The notes beneath the pieces were generated by a model that searched no databases, was not told the origin of the DNA, and was given only the letters and a program-made list of their open reading frames with translations. A DNA stretch of 64,000 nt from Camellia lanceoleosa. Its lineage: Eukaryota; Streptophyta; Magnoliopsida; Ericales; Theaceae. The translations under genes and the position numbers were made by a program. The stretch is taken from the NCBI GenBank assembly GCA_025200525.1, contig CM045762.1:75389217-75453216 (forward strand), written 5' to 3'. Shown here piece after piece: positions 1 to 10,795 of this stretch (position 1 is its first letter; each line of letters begins with the position of its first letter).

Positions 1-608
1 CTGCAAAAAGGAAGAAACGTAATGTCAAGCTTCAATGTCAAAATTTGATAAGGAAAAACAGTAGAAGCATGAAAGAAATTATTTGTTTCAGAAATGTTGG
101 CAGTGATGGGAGAGCTACGAAGAGAGTAATGTTTGGCAGTTTGTTGCCTTCTTGTAGTTTCCCTTTGTAATGCATCAGCAGCAGCAGCTTCATCTCTCAG
201 AAATTGTTGTTTCCGTCTCTTCTCAGCCCTCTCAAAGACAACTATGGCCTTAGAATGTTCTTGTTCTACTGCCTTGGCAGCTGCCTCATGGATGGTATCT
301 TCAACCAATTTAGTAGCAGAGGTAATCACTTTCTTTCTCTTTTCTATTGCCTTGGCAATTGTCTCGGAATCGGAGTCTTCTGTGAAACTAGAAGGAGAGA
401 TATTCATCTTTCTTTTCTTTCTTCTTTGTATTGGTTTTGTCTGCTCCTTCTCAATTTCTTTCTCAACTTCTTCAATCTGGGATCTAGATTCTGTAGAGAT
501 GAGCTTCTCTTCTACCTCTCTGGCAGTTGTCTCATCTTGGACTAAGTCAGAAGTAGGGATGATCACTCTTTTCTTTCTTAATAAGGGCGACTCATGCTCT
601 TGATCTGT

Positions 609-651
609 TTCTTCTTCTTCTTCTTCTTCTTCTTCTTCTTCTTCTTCTGCT
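609..651. repeat. (CTT)n microsatellite
   Basis: An uninterrupted run of CTT triplets. On the minus strand it is GAA repeats in the frame of the PMD gene and would encode a poly-glutamate run. Confidence 0.9.
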
Positions 652-712
652 TGCACCTCAGCTATTTTCTTTTCAAGATCAAGCAGTCTCCTTTTCTTTT
701 GTGGTGGGCTAC

Positions 713-789
713 CTTCACAAAAGAAGAACTAAGGATAAGACTACAACCATTATAGAGAAGGCCAAAGGAAAAGAAACAAAGGTGTATAC
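713..789 (-). other. probable intron in the antisense PMD gene
   Basis: On the minus strand the sequence has a GTATAC donor after AAAG, a T/C-rich tract and an AG acceptor. Removing these 77 nt joins the upstream frame (which otherwise stops at 662-664) to a downstream frame open to position 1, in matching phase. Splicing is inferred, not observed. Confidence 0.6.
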
Positions 790-2688
790 CTTTCTTCGAA
801 GTAGCCCGAGTGACTCGATGAGGAGTTAAGGCAGCAGGAGTGGACGCAGGCACTGCAACTGAAACAGTGGAAGAAGTAACAGTTCCAGCTCCTTTGGGCT
901 TGGGTAGATCCAATACCATTAGCAGGTTCTGAGGAGAAATGGCCAAGTATACTTCCATGTTGGTCGCCCACCAATTCTGGTACCTCTTCAACAAGGTACC
1001 CTGAGGAAGGAAAAGGGTATACTCGAAATTGACCAAATCATCTATAAATCTGAAAGTTGCCTCTTCTAGCCTGGACCTCCGAACTTTCAGATCTCTCTTA
1101 GTGAGACTTAGATTGGTATTGCTGCAGAGAGGTATTGGGACCCCTTGTGTGAAGCCAAATTGTCTAGCAAATTCAGCAGGACAATACGGCTCAGCTATGC
1201 ATTTGTAGGCTCTAGGGTTCAAGGTCCCAATAAATAACTCTCTAGGGATCAGAATGGAAGCCCATATATCTTTGTGAGCAGGTGAGGTATAGGACTTGTC
1301 ACTGAGGAAATTCCTCAACCATGATGGACCAATGGTGAGTTCGAAGGGACGGAAACTGAAAGCAAGAAGGGAAGCTGGAAGTTGGTGGAAGAAAGAGAAG
1401 TAAACAGCAAAAGTGGAGGGATAATGTGAAGCATTGGCCAGCCTTATGCCATGAGTAAGAGGGTTTGGCTCAGAAAATTTAAGGCATTTGGATTGTAACT
1501 CGGTGAAATAGGCAAAAAGCCAAAGCTAGAGGATTCAGAATGGCCCCCATTGGTTAGCATCTAAGAGTTTCTCACAGAAGAGGGAACAGACTTTATATAC
1601 ATGGCCTAGAACATATGGGGCTAAGGCCACCCTTTTCTGCAAAACGAAGGCTTTGGCAAGAGGGGCAAATTCAGGCATGATTCTCTGAGAGGAGGTACAG
1701 AAAAGGAATTTGCAAAGCTAATACAATAAGAAAGAAAAGAATTCCCTATCAGTTACAAAGCCCTCTATTTTATTCTCAGCCTTAGCGAAATCACTATAGG
1801 ATGAGTTAAGAGAGGGAAGGGAGAAAGGGACTGCTGAGTCAGGGTAATCTGGTCCAAAGGGGGTACCAATTAGGGATAATCCTAGTAGATGGCAAATGTC
1901 AAGAACAGTAGGGGCCATCATCCCACATTTAATTGAAAGAAATTAAAGATAGGATTCCAAAAACATAAGGCAATAGGAATTAGGAAAGGGTCCTCTGAAA
2001 TAGTTACCCTGGATAGTCGGAGAGCATCGAGAAGGCAGAGCTCTTGAAGGTCCAGAGTTCTAGTAGGGACAACCCGGTCATACCATTCTTGCCACTCCGG
2101 TCTCACCGTGGCCCAGCATCGGTGGGGGCGGTTTATCCTCTAGTTCCTCCAATCAAGACCACCTTCGTAAAGAAGACATTGGTTTTCCAAACGAGGATAT
2201 AGGGCTGGGAGCTCAAGAAGGATCTCTTTGAATATGGGCCCAAGCATGTAGTCTTGTTGCACATGGCGACGAGGGATGAAGATTCGTCCATCGATAGCGC
2301 TTTTCTCTCCAGCCTTGTACTTCTCACATTCCGCATCAATGAGCCTCTTCAGGGTTACAGATGGGCTCGCACGCTCTACGATTGGCACCGAAGAAAAAGC
2401 CATTGATAGTACGTGTTTCTAGAAGGTGAAGCTAAGAAAGGAAGTAGAGAGAAGTGGAAGATTAGCAGAGGTAAAGGGTTTGTGTGTTGAGCGAGCAAAT
2501 GATTTCAGAACACGAAATAAAAGGGTTTCAAAAGCCTTTGTGTTTGGGGGATATATAAACGCTTGGTTCGTTAAGCACTAAAAGTACGAATACGAAGAGT
2601 TTCCTTCAAATATTGATAGTATTTGGAGGGAAAAACATAGCCCAGATGCTAAGGCTAGCTTCGAAGCAAAATATTTGGCTTCGAAACC

Positions 2689-3120
2689 AGATTTTGGCGC
2701 CAAAAGCCAAAAAAAACAACGGCTTCGAAAACAAAGAAGTCGGCTTCGAAGTACATTTCCGTACTTAAAAACGTAAGAATACTCAAGTATTTGATTTACT
2801 TCGAAGGGGATTAAAAGACCTATCTTAGGTTTTTTAGTGAAAGTAATGTCCTTCGAAGTGAAACTTGAGACTCCGTAAGGATGGGAATTGGTGTTCAAAA
2901 CATAACACACCAGATTTTGACGCTAAAAGTCCAATAACAACGGCTTCGAAACTAAAAAGCCGGCTTCGAAGCTCATTCCGTACCCAATGGATGCAAGAAT
3001 GCTCAAGTATTCGTTTACTTCAAAGGGATTAAAGACCTGTTTTAGGTTTCTCATTGAAAGTGATGTTCTTCAAAGTAAAACGAGAAATCCCTTAGGAATG
3101 GAAATTGGCATTCGAAACAT
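2689..3120. repeat. tandem duplication of about 215 bp, TTCGAA-rich
   Basis: The segments 2689-2902 and 2911-3120 align along their length, both starting with CCAGATTTTG and ending near AAACAT, with substitutions and small indels. The region 2440-3640 between the two antisense genes is non-coding and unusually rich in the palindromic word CTTCGAAG and its variants. Confidence 0.75.
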
Positions 3121-3645
3121 CAAAACCAATAGTTGGTTTATATATATTTAGAAAAGTTGTCTTTTCGAACTAAAACAGTGCAGCCCTCAAAAGGAGCTTC
3201 CATATTTTTTAAAGTATGGACTGTTGTTCAAGACAAAAAGATCAATTTAAAACTGATTGATCATAATAAATCATTGACCATATGTTGGTTGTGATTGAAA
3301 CAAGTTTTGAAGAGTAAGTTTGTTAAATTCGAAGCATAGATCCTAAATGGAAAAAAACAACAAAAACTATCTGTTGCATTCCATAAATTGGAAAAATTCA
3401 TGGTCGTTTTGTTAATATTCATTTAAAACGATTGAATCCAGGTTCGAAGGAAAAGATTGTTCAGTTCAAAGCTCTGAAATTACTTTTAAAGACAAATGGA
3501 GACAAGATCAAACCATAAAGAGAAGTCTTAGTGGTATTAAAGCAAAAACAGTTACATCGAATGGCCATTTTTGGGTATAAACTCAAGCTCATAAAAATAG
3601 GGAATGGAATAAATAACAAGATCATGAAATTTAGTCCAACAATGA

Positions 3646-5038
3646 TCAATGAATTTTTGTTCTTTTTTTTATTCTGTCCTCTATTTCTTCTAACATTGGC
3701 TGCATGAGTTGATGTGCTCTCACTTCGTAAAAGAGCTCTTCAGCCTTTATTTCGAAAGTTGTTTCTCTCAATCCTTGTTCCAATTCGTCTATATCCAAAT
3801 CATCCCAGTATATAGTATCTTTATTCTTGAAATCATCGAATTCTTCAATAAAGTTTTCTGCTTCATATTGGGCATGAATTCGGAGAGATGAAAGTTGGTC
3901 TAAAGATTGTGTGGTGTTCATAGAGGTCCGATGCCAGTGAAGAAGCAATGGAAGTTGATCCAAAAACATGTGAAGCTCTGCTTGGGCGAGCGGATTGAGG
4001 ACATGACCTCGAGTTAGAATATCACAAGCCCATCGAAAGTTCTTAAGAGGGACTTCGTCCTCAAGAACATTGAAGGGCAAGTGGAAAAAGCAGCGAGCAA
4101 AAGTTGAGCTTGTTTCCGCTCAGCCGGAGTAGGGAAGGTAGTGGTTTGTAAGGTGGAAAGACCTTATCCGCAGAAAGAACAAGCCTCAGTTTCTCTATCC
4201 AGCAAGGATTTGGCGGAAGAGAAGGTGTGGATGCTTCTATTTTAGGAGGTGGAGCAAGGGCAGAAGGAACAAGGGCATTAATATAATCAAGCCAGTCAGA
4301 AGAGCAAATCTTCGCCTTCTGAGCTAGGAATGATGGATTGTATCCTTGTGCCTCTTCTGGGCATCGGGCAACATGCACTGTCTTTGTAGGCATGGAAGAT
4401 GTATACCATGCCATAAGCAGATTCTCCTCCAAACTGCGTCAGTGGTCAATGGGCACATAAGGATAGACCACCGAGCTTTGCGCATAGGAAGGGAATTCTA
4501 AAGGGTTAGTAAATTCAACAAAGTGATGGTTGATTCGTTTCCTTAACTCACAGACTTCAGGTTTGGACTAGTTTGTCCAGTCAGAAGCCCCAGAAGAAGA
4601 AGAAGTTGCAGTCTTATCCCATGCAGAAGGTTGTGAAGGAAAACTTCCCATGTCCATATTTGCAACTTTCTGAATCAAAGGATTGAGAGCAGTTTGTTCG
4701 TAGTTTGAGGATGAGTCAGAAGAAGACCTTTCCATGTCCATATTTGTAAGTTTTTTAATCGAAGGATTAAGGGCCATATGTTCGAAGTCCAAGGGTTGAT
4801 AATCTGCAAAGGCATCCATGACCTGAATATAAAAGGGTGGGTAAAGGTGACTAATTAATGCATGGAGGTTCTTTCGAGGAAGAACAACATCATCATATAA
4901 CTCTTCGTGTGCTCGATCAATGGAGGGAATAATTGATTCGGCCATAAAAAGTGTACCAGTCTGTTTGAATACTAAGGTGGTGGAGGTGTTCAAAAGATTG
5001 AAAGGGAGTTTAATACAGATGATAAATGACAGTTGCAT
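3646..5038 (-). pseudogene. second antisense ORF of element A, unrecognised
   Basis: Minus-strand reading frame beginning just inside the 3' LTR, either at the ATG at 5038 or more likely at 4945 (MAESIIPSIDRAHEE). It is open to a TAG at 4568-4570, continues in the same frame past a further stop near 4440 to 4061, then shifts frame near 4110 and stays open to 3646. The middle contains Ser-rich and duplicated MALNPSIKKLTNMDM-like segments; the end is acidic and helical (FIEEFDDFKNKD, LEEIEDRIKKR). I do not recognise a family. Position and orientation match antisense extra ORFs of Tat elements. It is a decayed gene, about 450 codons long when whole. Confidence 0.5.
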
Positions 5039-5116
5039 TGCTAGAAACCATGTACGTTCTAGGACGTGGGAAAAAACTTTGATCCACTAATATCACCAGA
5101 TATTGGGTATATTAGT

Positions 5117-5127
5117 GCGGGGGGTAA
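5117..5127 (+). promoter_or_regulatory. polypurine tract of element A
   Basis: G-rich sequence GCGGGGGGTAA directly abutting the TGTTGGC start of the LTR, the expected position of the plus-strand primer. Confidence 0.6.
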
Positions 5128-5886
5128 TGTTGGCTACATATTTTGTATGAGCCAATTACAATTCGACGCGTGGCGAAATAAGGGTAATATAGAAAGACTA
5201 TTCAGGTCATCGATCCTGATCTTACACGTGGCAGTTAGTATTGGTTATTAAAAGATCTGAGTAGCAACAGATCAACAAAGGGATACAAAGTGACGTGGCT
5301 CCAACGGTTATTCGCATTTCAGATTCAAATTTAGGAGGGAAGCTTAACTGCAAGTAATGGCATAATGGAGCTAATATTGGGGCAACATGATCGATGATCA
5401 TGGAGGAGCAGTTCGACGGTTGGAAGTGCAATTCGATGGTCATCCTTGAGCAGTATAAATAGTAGAGAAGACCCCAGAAAAACCCCCAGACTCAGATCAT
5501 ACAAACCAGTCTTACTATACATATTTTCTTTTCCAGTTTTACATTTCCTGTTCTTTAAATTCCTGCACTTTAAATTCCTACACTGCACTTCATTCATAGG
5601 AGTAGTTTCAAGTAGATTGTTGCTGTAAACCTCTACGAGGCTGAGTTCGGATCATTGTAAGTTTTCATTCTAATGAAATACTTCAATTGCTCTTCATTTA
5701 ACTGTTATTTTGTTTAATTTCTCCTAAGTCAAGCCACCAGTAAAAGTCCTCTTCATTGAGGCTGAAAGAACTAAAACACAATCGTCTGATAATTTGTTGA
5801 CAATTAACATTTCTGTAAGGACTGATTGATCCTTGCTAGCACGCTCGCATTTACAAAAATACCCTTCGAAAGCCAAAAAGCCAACA
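5128..5886 (+). repeat. 3' LTR of element A
   Basis: 759 bp bounded by a perfect 7-bp inverted repeat, TGTTGGC at the left and GCCAACA at the right. It has a TATA-like element at 5454 and a possible AATGAA polyadenylation signal near 5673. The second LTR is outside the window. Confidence 0.72.
5454..5460 (+). promoter_or_regulatory. TATA box in LTR A
   Basis: TATAAAT in the middle of the LTR (context GCAGTATAAATAGTAGAG), at a typical U3/R position. Confidence 0.5.
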
Positions 5887-6195
5887 CAACCATTACATCA
5901 TAAAGGCGTCAGCTCATTAGAGTTCCCCCAATGCTCCCCGTATAGTGCTTCCAAGTATTTTTGTTATTTTTAAATACTATTTGCTACAAGTTTTTATCCT
6001 ATTTTCCCATTTGTCTCCCAGTTATTAGTACTTGGTCATGGAATTTCATCATAATCCAAAACTCACAATGTGGTTGGACTCTCTACATCATGTGACGTTG
6101 ACCCAGTTCCTGTGTTGAATCTGTTATTTCCTTGACAGATTGTCATGGCCCCCAGAAAAAGTTGGGATACTTATGTATAGATCATAATAAACATA
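5887..6195. other. intergenic, no gene seen
   Basis: AT-rich sequence between the end of LTR A and a MITE. No reading frame or repeat is recognisable. The last nine bases are the left target duplication of the MITE. Confidence 0.6.
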
Positions 6196-6596
6196 GGGCA
6201 TGGCTTCTGTCCAGTCTTTAATCAGATTGGACCATGTTGTTGGCCTGCGGAAGTCCACCATGGGTCCCGTTTTAATAATCTGAACCGTTTAATGTGTAGA
6301 ACTCGTTGAGTACTATATATCTATAAAAAATCACGTTAATCGGATATCGATAGATATGTGATCAAATCAGTTTTGTATAAAAAAAAGTGGACAGTGAATA
6401 AATTAACGGTTGACAAAAATCTATTTTGATCACATAACTATCAATATCCGATCAACGTGATTTTTTATCCGCATATAATAGCCGACGAGTTCTACACATT
6501 GAACGGTTTAGATTATCAAAACGGGACCCATGGTGGGTCCCCACGAGCCCAACAGCACGGTCCAGTCCAATTAAGGACTGGACAGAAGCCATTCCC
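6196..6596. mobile_element. Mutator-type MITE (foldback, 9-bp TSD)
   Basis: A 401-bp element whose two halves form long inverted repeats (about 180 bp each, imperfect), beginning GGGCATGGCTTCTGTCC and ending with its near-exact reverse complement. It is flanked by a perfect 9-bp direct repeat, ATAAACATA, at 6187-6195 and 6597-6605. Long terminal inverted repeats plus a 9-bp duplication are the hallmark of Mutator-like elements. It has no coding capacity. Confidence 0.88.
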
Positions 6597-6605
6597 ATAA
6601 ACATA

Positions 6606-7202
6606 TTTATTATTTAATAAGAATTATGGAAAAAAATTTGTTATAAAAAAATCATTAATTATAAGTTTTAGTGACAACTTATAAAAATCATGACAAAAAA
6701 AATCACTAATCGTTAATTTTTAGCGACATATAAAAAATTGTCACAAAAAAAATTATTTTTAGCGACAATTTTGTCAAGATTTATTTTTAATAAAATTTGA
6801 TGAGAATTAAATCTAATTATTAAGATTTATTAGTAATTTATTCGAAAAAAAAGAGGTGGGATGTGCCTCCACATTGACCAATAGAGATTAGGTTTCGTTT
6901 GACAATCATGATTAGAGTTAAATTAGTTATTAAAAAATAAAATAAATTAAAAAATTTATAAAATAAAATATCATATTTAAAATATAATTATTTTATTTTT
7001 CTAGTAAAAAAAAATAATCCAAACAAATTTTTTTAATCCCAAGTTAAAAAAATTCTAACTCTAAAAAGCCAACTAATTTTTTTTTTTTTTTGTCAAATGA
7101 CAACTAGAATTATTTTAGAAAGTTGATTAAAAGTTAATTTTGTGACTTTTTTTAATTTTTTTTAAAGAAATGTACCATAAAAAAAAAAAGGGTTTGGTTA
7201 TG
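6606..7202. other. AT-rich sequence, no gene
   Basis: Long A/T runs with a few repeats of the type TTTTTAGCGACA near 6660-6780, resembling subterminal motifs of CACTA elements, but no termini are visible. Confidence 0.5.
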
Positions 7203-7434
7203 GTGTGCAACTTACACCTTACACCTTATTCTTTACACTTACACCTTATACTTACACCTTTTATACCTTACACCTTACACCTTTTGTGTAAGTGGCACAT
7301 GGTGTGCAACTCACTTACACCTTACACCTTACACCTTACATTTATACCTTACACTTACACCTTACACTTACACCTTTTGTGTAAGTGGCACATGGTGTGC
7401 AACCCACTTACACCTTTTGTGGGTTGCACACCTA
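7203..7434. repeat. TTACACC-type minisatellite with GGTGTGCAAC ends
   Basis: About 230 bp of irregular copies of TTACACC and CTTACA-type units, interrupted twice by a unit reading GTGTAAGTGGCACATGGTG. The block starts with GGTGTGCAAC and ends with its exact reverse complement GTTGCACACC, so it might be an expanded small inverted-repeat element. It is not the plant telomere repeat. Confidence 0.75.
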
Positions 7435-7454
7435 AGAAAACTCCAAAAAAATAA

Positions 7455-8170
7455 AGAACTAATGTGATTCAAAATAAATTAAAAGTCAAAAATTAATTTG
7501 TAGTTAAGTTTTCAAATTAACCCTAAATCTTTCAAATTAACCCTAAATCAGTCAGTTTTGGAAAGTGAACTTCAAGAAGCATAACTTTATTGAGGTCAAG
7601 GCTTATTTTACGGGGAATCGTTGAATAGTTAGATAAGAAAAAAAAAAAAGAAGAGTTAATTTCAGATCAGTGAGTATTTGATAAAATATATTTAAATTAG
7701 TAAAAATTTATAAATATTACAAAGTAAAATTATAATTTTTTTTTATCAAATTGTAAATAATTTTTGAAAGTTTCACCGACATGTAAATTTTCCCTTCCCC
7801 CAAAAAAAAGTTAAACAAATATGGAGGGGTCTCAGTGTTTAAATTAGGACAAGATACACTCAATATTTCATCTCCCTATGTATTTATTTTTGTGAATTCT
7901 AATCCACGCATACATTAATAATTTGAATCGTTTATTTTATATATATTATAATAAAAATTATTTATACAAAAATTAGTTGCGTTAAATAATTATAAATACG
8001 AGAATAAATCATATTTTATTTTATAAAATAAATTATTTAACTTTACAATCACATTTGCCGTTTAATTTGTAAAACATAATGTGATTTGTTCATGTGTTTA
8101 CAAATATTCAATGAAATTAATTTTTTTGCATGGATAAATTTTATTGCGGACCTACGAAGTAGACGGTTCG
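7455..8170. other. AT-rich intergenic sequence
   Basis: No gene, RNA gene or clear repeat is visible. It holds a short direct duplication near 7508-7550 (TTTCAAATTAACCCTAAATC). Confidence 0.5.
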
Positions 8171-10500
8171 TGTAACACCTTGAAATAACCCAACACAAAT
8201 TAGGTACATTAACTCACATTCATTAAGGAATAAAGATAGATCTCCAACCCTTTTCATCATTAATCAATAAAGTGTATACCAAAGTTTTACATGTAAATTA
8301 TACATTCAATGGTATGAAAACACATGAATCTATAGTATGTAGAGCATCAAATCCCAAAATAAATAAAATGCCCTCATGGGTTTACAATTTCCAAGGCTCA
8401 AGCCCAATTACACAAGAATGACCTCTCAGACCCATACATGAATAGCTCTTGGCTTTCAAAATAAATCACAACGAAACAGAGAGTTATTTACTCTTCACAA
8501 AATATGTCCACGCCTTCAACTTGGCAGGATTACCAAATCCTTTCCTGTACCAAAATCCCAAAGAGGTGAGCATAAAGCCCTGTAGAGAATCCTTAACAAA
8601 GTATATACATTTATGCAAGATTTCCAGTATTAGATGCAAATGCCATGTAATGCCAATTTAAAGAAAAAAAGAATTTCTTTACATGCCTTTTTGAAAGTCA
8701 CCATGTTCAACAATAGTTTGAAATCTCCCCAATTTAGAAATTATAATTTTATTCAATGGGATGGTAAATACGACTCAGGTAATCCCTACGTTGGTGTCTG
8801 CAAGTAGGGTTATCAAGAACTACCAAAAACCCCACTTTACCGGTTGCTAACCGGAAGGGAAGTGGTACCTCCTCTACGAGTGTTTTCGGTCTTTCACCCC
8901 AGACACTCAGGCCAACTTAATCAATTTCATCTATACCCCCTATCCGGACTTACCAATGTATTTACCCCATAAACATTTCCATGGTTTCATTTCACAATAT
9001 TTCATTCTCAGTGAAAGTTCTAAATTTCAAATCAATGATCATGACATGCAAAGTTTTAGAAGAGCCAATGCAACAATTATCTATACTACATCATGTTTCT
9101 CTACTTTCAACGAAAATTTCAATAAAAGTTTCATAAGTTCATGACTTCCATTTCCTCTTTGCAATGCCATTCCAATCAATGGCCAAAAGTTGCTATCATT
9201 TATCAATATATATAACAATGAACCCACAATTCATATACTTCCATCATTTTAACCATTTCAAAACTATAGCAAATGTACTTACCCAAAAAAAAAAACCTAT
9301 AGCAAATGTTTGGACAATAACTTCCATTCCCAACAATTCTCATATATCATGGAACTCAACCATGTGCTATTTCATAACTACATATGTATATGCATATAAC
9401 CAAAAAAAATTCAAGTGAGGTCTCCAAACCCTCATTCATCAAGAAGTTGTCACATTTACAACAACAATATGAAATTCGCACTCACTCTTTTCATTTAATT
9501 CAAGAAAAATCCATTAATCCCCACATTTTTTTCCAAAACCCCCAATTTCTAGGTTTTTCACAAAAACCCCAACATTTCCTCATCCCTTTACAAAACCTCA
9601 TTAAATAGCTCAATCTCAACTCATATGGTTCAAAATTTCAAGAAAAATCTTTAAAAAGAACAAAAGATGGACTTTTTCTACACTACCATCAATTTCTTGA
9701 GCCAAAAACCAATTTTCAAAATCAACAAAGGAGAGTTCTCCAAAAATCAATCAAAAACTTGCAAAAACATATATATAACTCTAAGTAATTCCCTACCTCA
9801 AGTTTGTTGAAAAGATGAGATGAAAAACCCCGAAATTGACGATGTTGAAATGTGATCTCCACCGCACACAATGTAGCTCTCAAGAGGCTCTACAACTTTG
9901 ATGAAGAAACTATGGACAAATTTCTAATGGATGAAGAAAAACCAAGGATTTGATCTTGTTTTAGTGTAGAAAATGTAGAGAGAATGGAAAGAACAGAGTT
10001 TTTAGAGAGAGAGAGACGTGTAACAAAAGTGAGATACAAACAGCCCAAAGAGAAGGAAAAGCTGAAAATTCAGCCTCACCTACCACCGCACGTGCGGCAT
10101 CCATGCTCGCACGTGCAGCACCCATGCTCGCACGTGCGGAGCGTGCCTTCCGCACGTGCGACCTTCATCCCCGCACGTGCGGCCCTCCCTCTCCTGCACC
10201 TACTCATCAAGTGCTTTTATAGCAGTGAGCACCCAGCCTTCTCCCCTGTTTTCTTCACGTGTGGCCTAACCTCCCGCACGTACAGCCCTCTTCCGCACGT
10301 GTAGCCTGGTTCCTTAGTCTAAAAATTTTCCGGCTCGATTCTAGATTCTCTGGACTCCACCGGAAACCCTCTGAAACAAGAGAAAAACAAACCCGGAATA
10401 AACAATGACAGGAATTTGAGAAAAGACTTCCAGGCACAACAAACCCAATGAAAACAAAAGTGAAATGACGTATAACGAAACCTCACAGTTTGTATGATCA
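8171..10500 (-). mobile_element. LTR-like fragment, probably gypsy, minus strand
   Basis: The left edge reads TGTAACACC, a common plant LTR terminus. The minus strand shows an LTR-style leader: a CT-rich 5' untranslated stretch near 9990, then a splice donor (CTTGAG then GTAGGG) at 9796. A segment at 8780-8930 (GCTAACCGGAAGGG region) also looks like LTR filler. No matching right terminus, target duplication or second copy is found, so the boundary at 10500 is approximate. There is no coding capacity. It could also be the 5' end of an unknown transcribed repeat. Confidence 0.4.
10083..10306. promoter_or_regulatory. cluster of CACGTG (G-box) palindromes
   Basis: Six CACGTG hexamers occur in about 220 bp, most within the longer word CGCACGTGCGG, plus variants such as CCGCACGTACAG. 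They lie upstream of the putative minus-strand leader of the LTR-like fragment. CACGTG is the core site of plant bHLH and bZIP factors; whether it acts here is inference. Confidence 0.55.
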
Positions 10501-10795
10501 ATGTCGGTCTAAATTGGAGTGCATAAAAAAAGTATAGAAAAGTATGAAGAGATAAAGATACGGAAAATAACTAATCTCGTTTGAATTGTATTTCATCACA
10601 CACACTTCTCATATTTTGTTAGTTTTTTGATTCTATACTCTGAATTATAATTTTTTTCATCAGTGTTGAACATAATTTTTTTTAATTGGTTTATTTTGAT
10701 CAATCAATAAAATATAATTATGAATATGGACAAATTGGGCTGCAATCAGTCATCTCTTTTAAGAAGGATCGACTATTTATTAGTTTAAACTTCTG

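Larger units (their letters stand above)
1..2403 (-). pseudogene. antisense plant-mobile-domain (PMD) gene of element A
   Basis: Minus-strand gene starting at the ATG at 2403 and running to position 1 and beyond. The N-terminal half has a stretch reading MMAPTVLDICHLLGL, and the C-terminal half has PYCPAEFARQFGFTQGVPIP; both resemble conserved blocks of the plant mobile (aminotransferase-like) domain PF10536. The 3' part is Lys/Glu rich and likely coiled coil. The frame is broken by a TAG at 2140-2142, a one-base frameshift near 1919, and stops at 1718-1720, 1535-1537 and 1526-1528, but between breaks it keeps one frame (spacings are multiples of three). From 1318 to 1 it stays open if a 77-nt intron at 713-789 is removed. 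PMD proteins in plants include MAIN/MAIL; copies in Tat elements are thought to come from DNA transposons. Function inside the element is unknown. Confidence 0.7.
1..5886 (+). mobile_element. Ty3/gypsy Tat-like retrotransposon A, 3' part
   Basis: The right-hand end of an LTR retrotransposon whose left part lies outside the window. It is read on the plus strand because a purine-rich tract at 5117-5127 directly precedes an LTR that starts TGTTGGC and ends GCCAACA, and a TATA box lies on the plus strand inside that LTR. Two genes run antisense (minus strand) between the expected end of pol and the 3' LTR, the arrangement known for extra ORFs of the Tat lineage. No pol sequence falls in the window, so the lineage is inferred from the antisense genes, one of which has a plant mobile domain. 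The left flank is not visible, so the target duplication (CAACC expected) cannot be checked. Confidence 0.72.

Noticed and set aside
133..603. Plus-strand frame of 156 codons
   Set aside because: It is the shadow of the minus-strand coiled-coil exon of the PMD gene, which stays open through the same bases.
7203..7434. Interstitial telomere repeat
   Set aside because: Units are TTACACC-like, not the plant telomere TTTAGGG or a known variant.
7170..7454. 94-codon plus-strand frame rich in YTLHL
   Set aside because: Translation of the TTACACC minisatellite; no start context or family.
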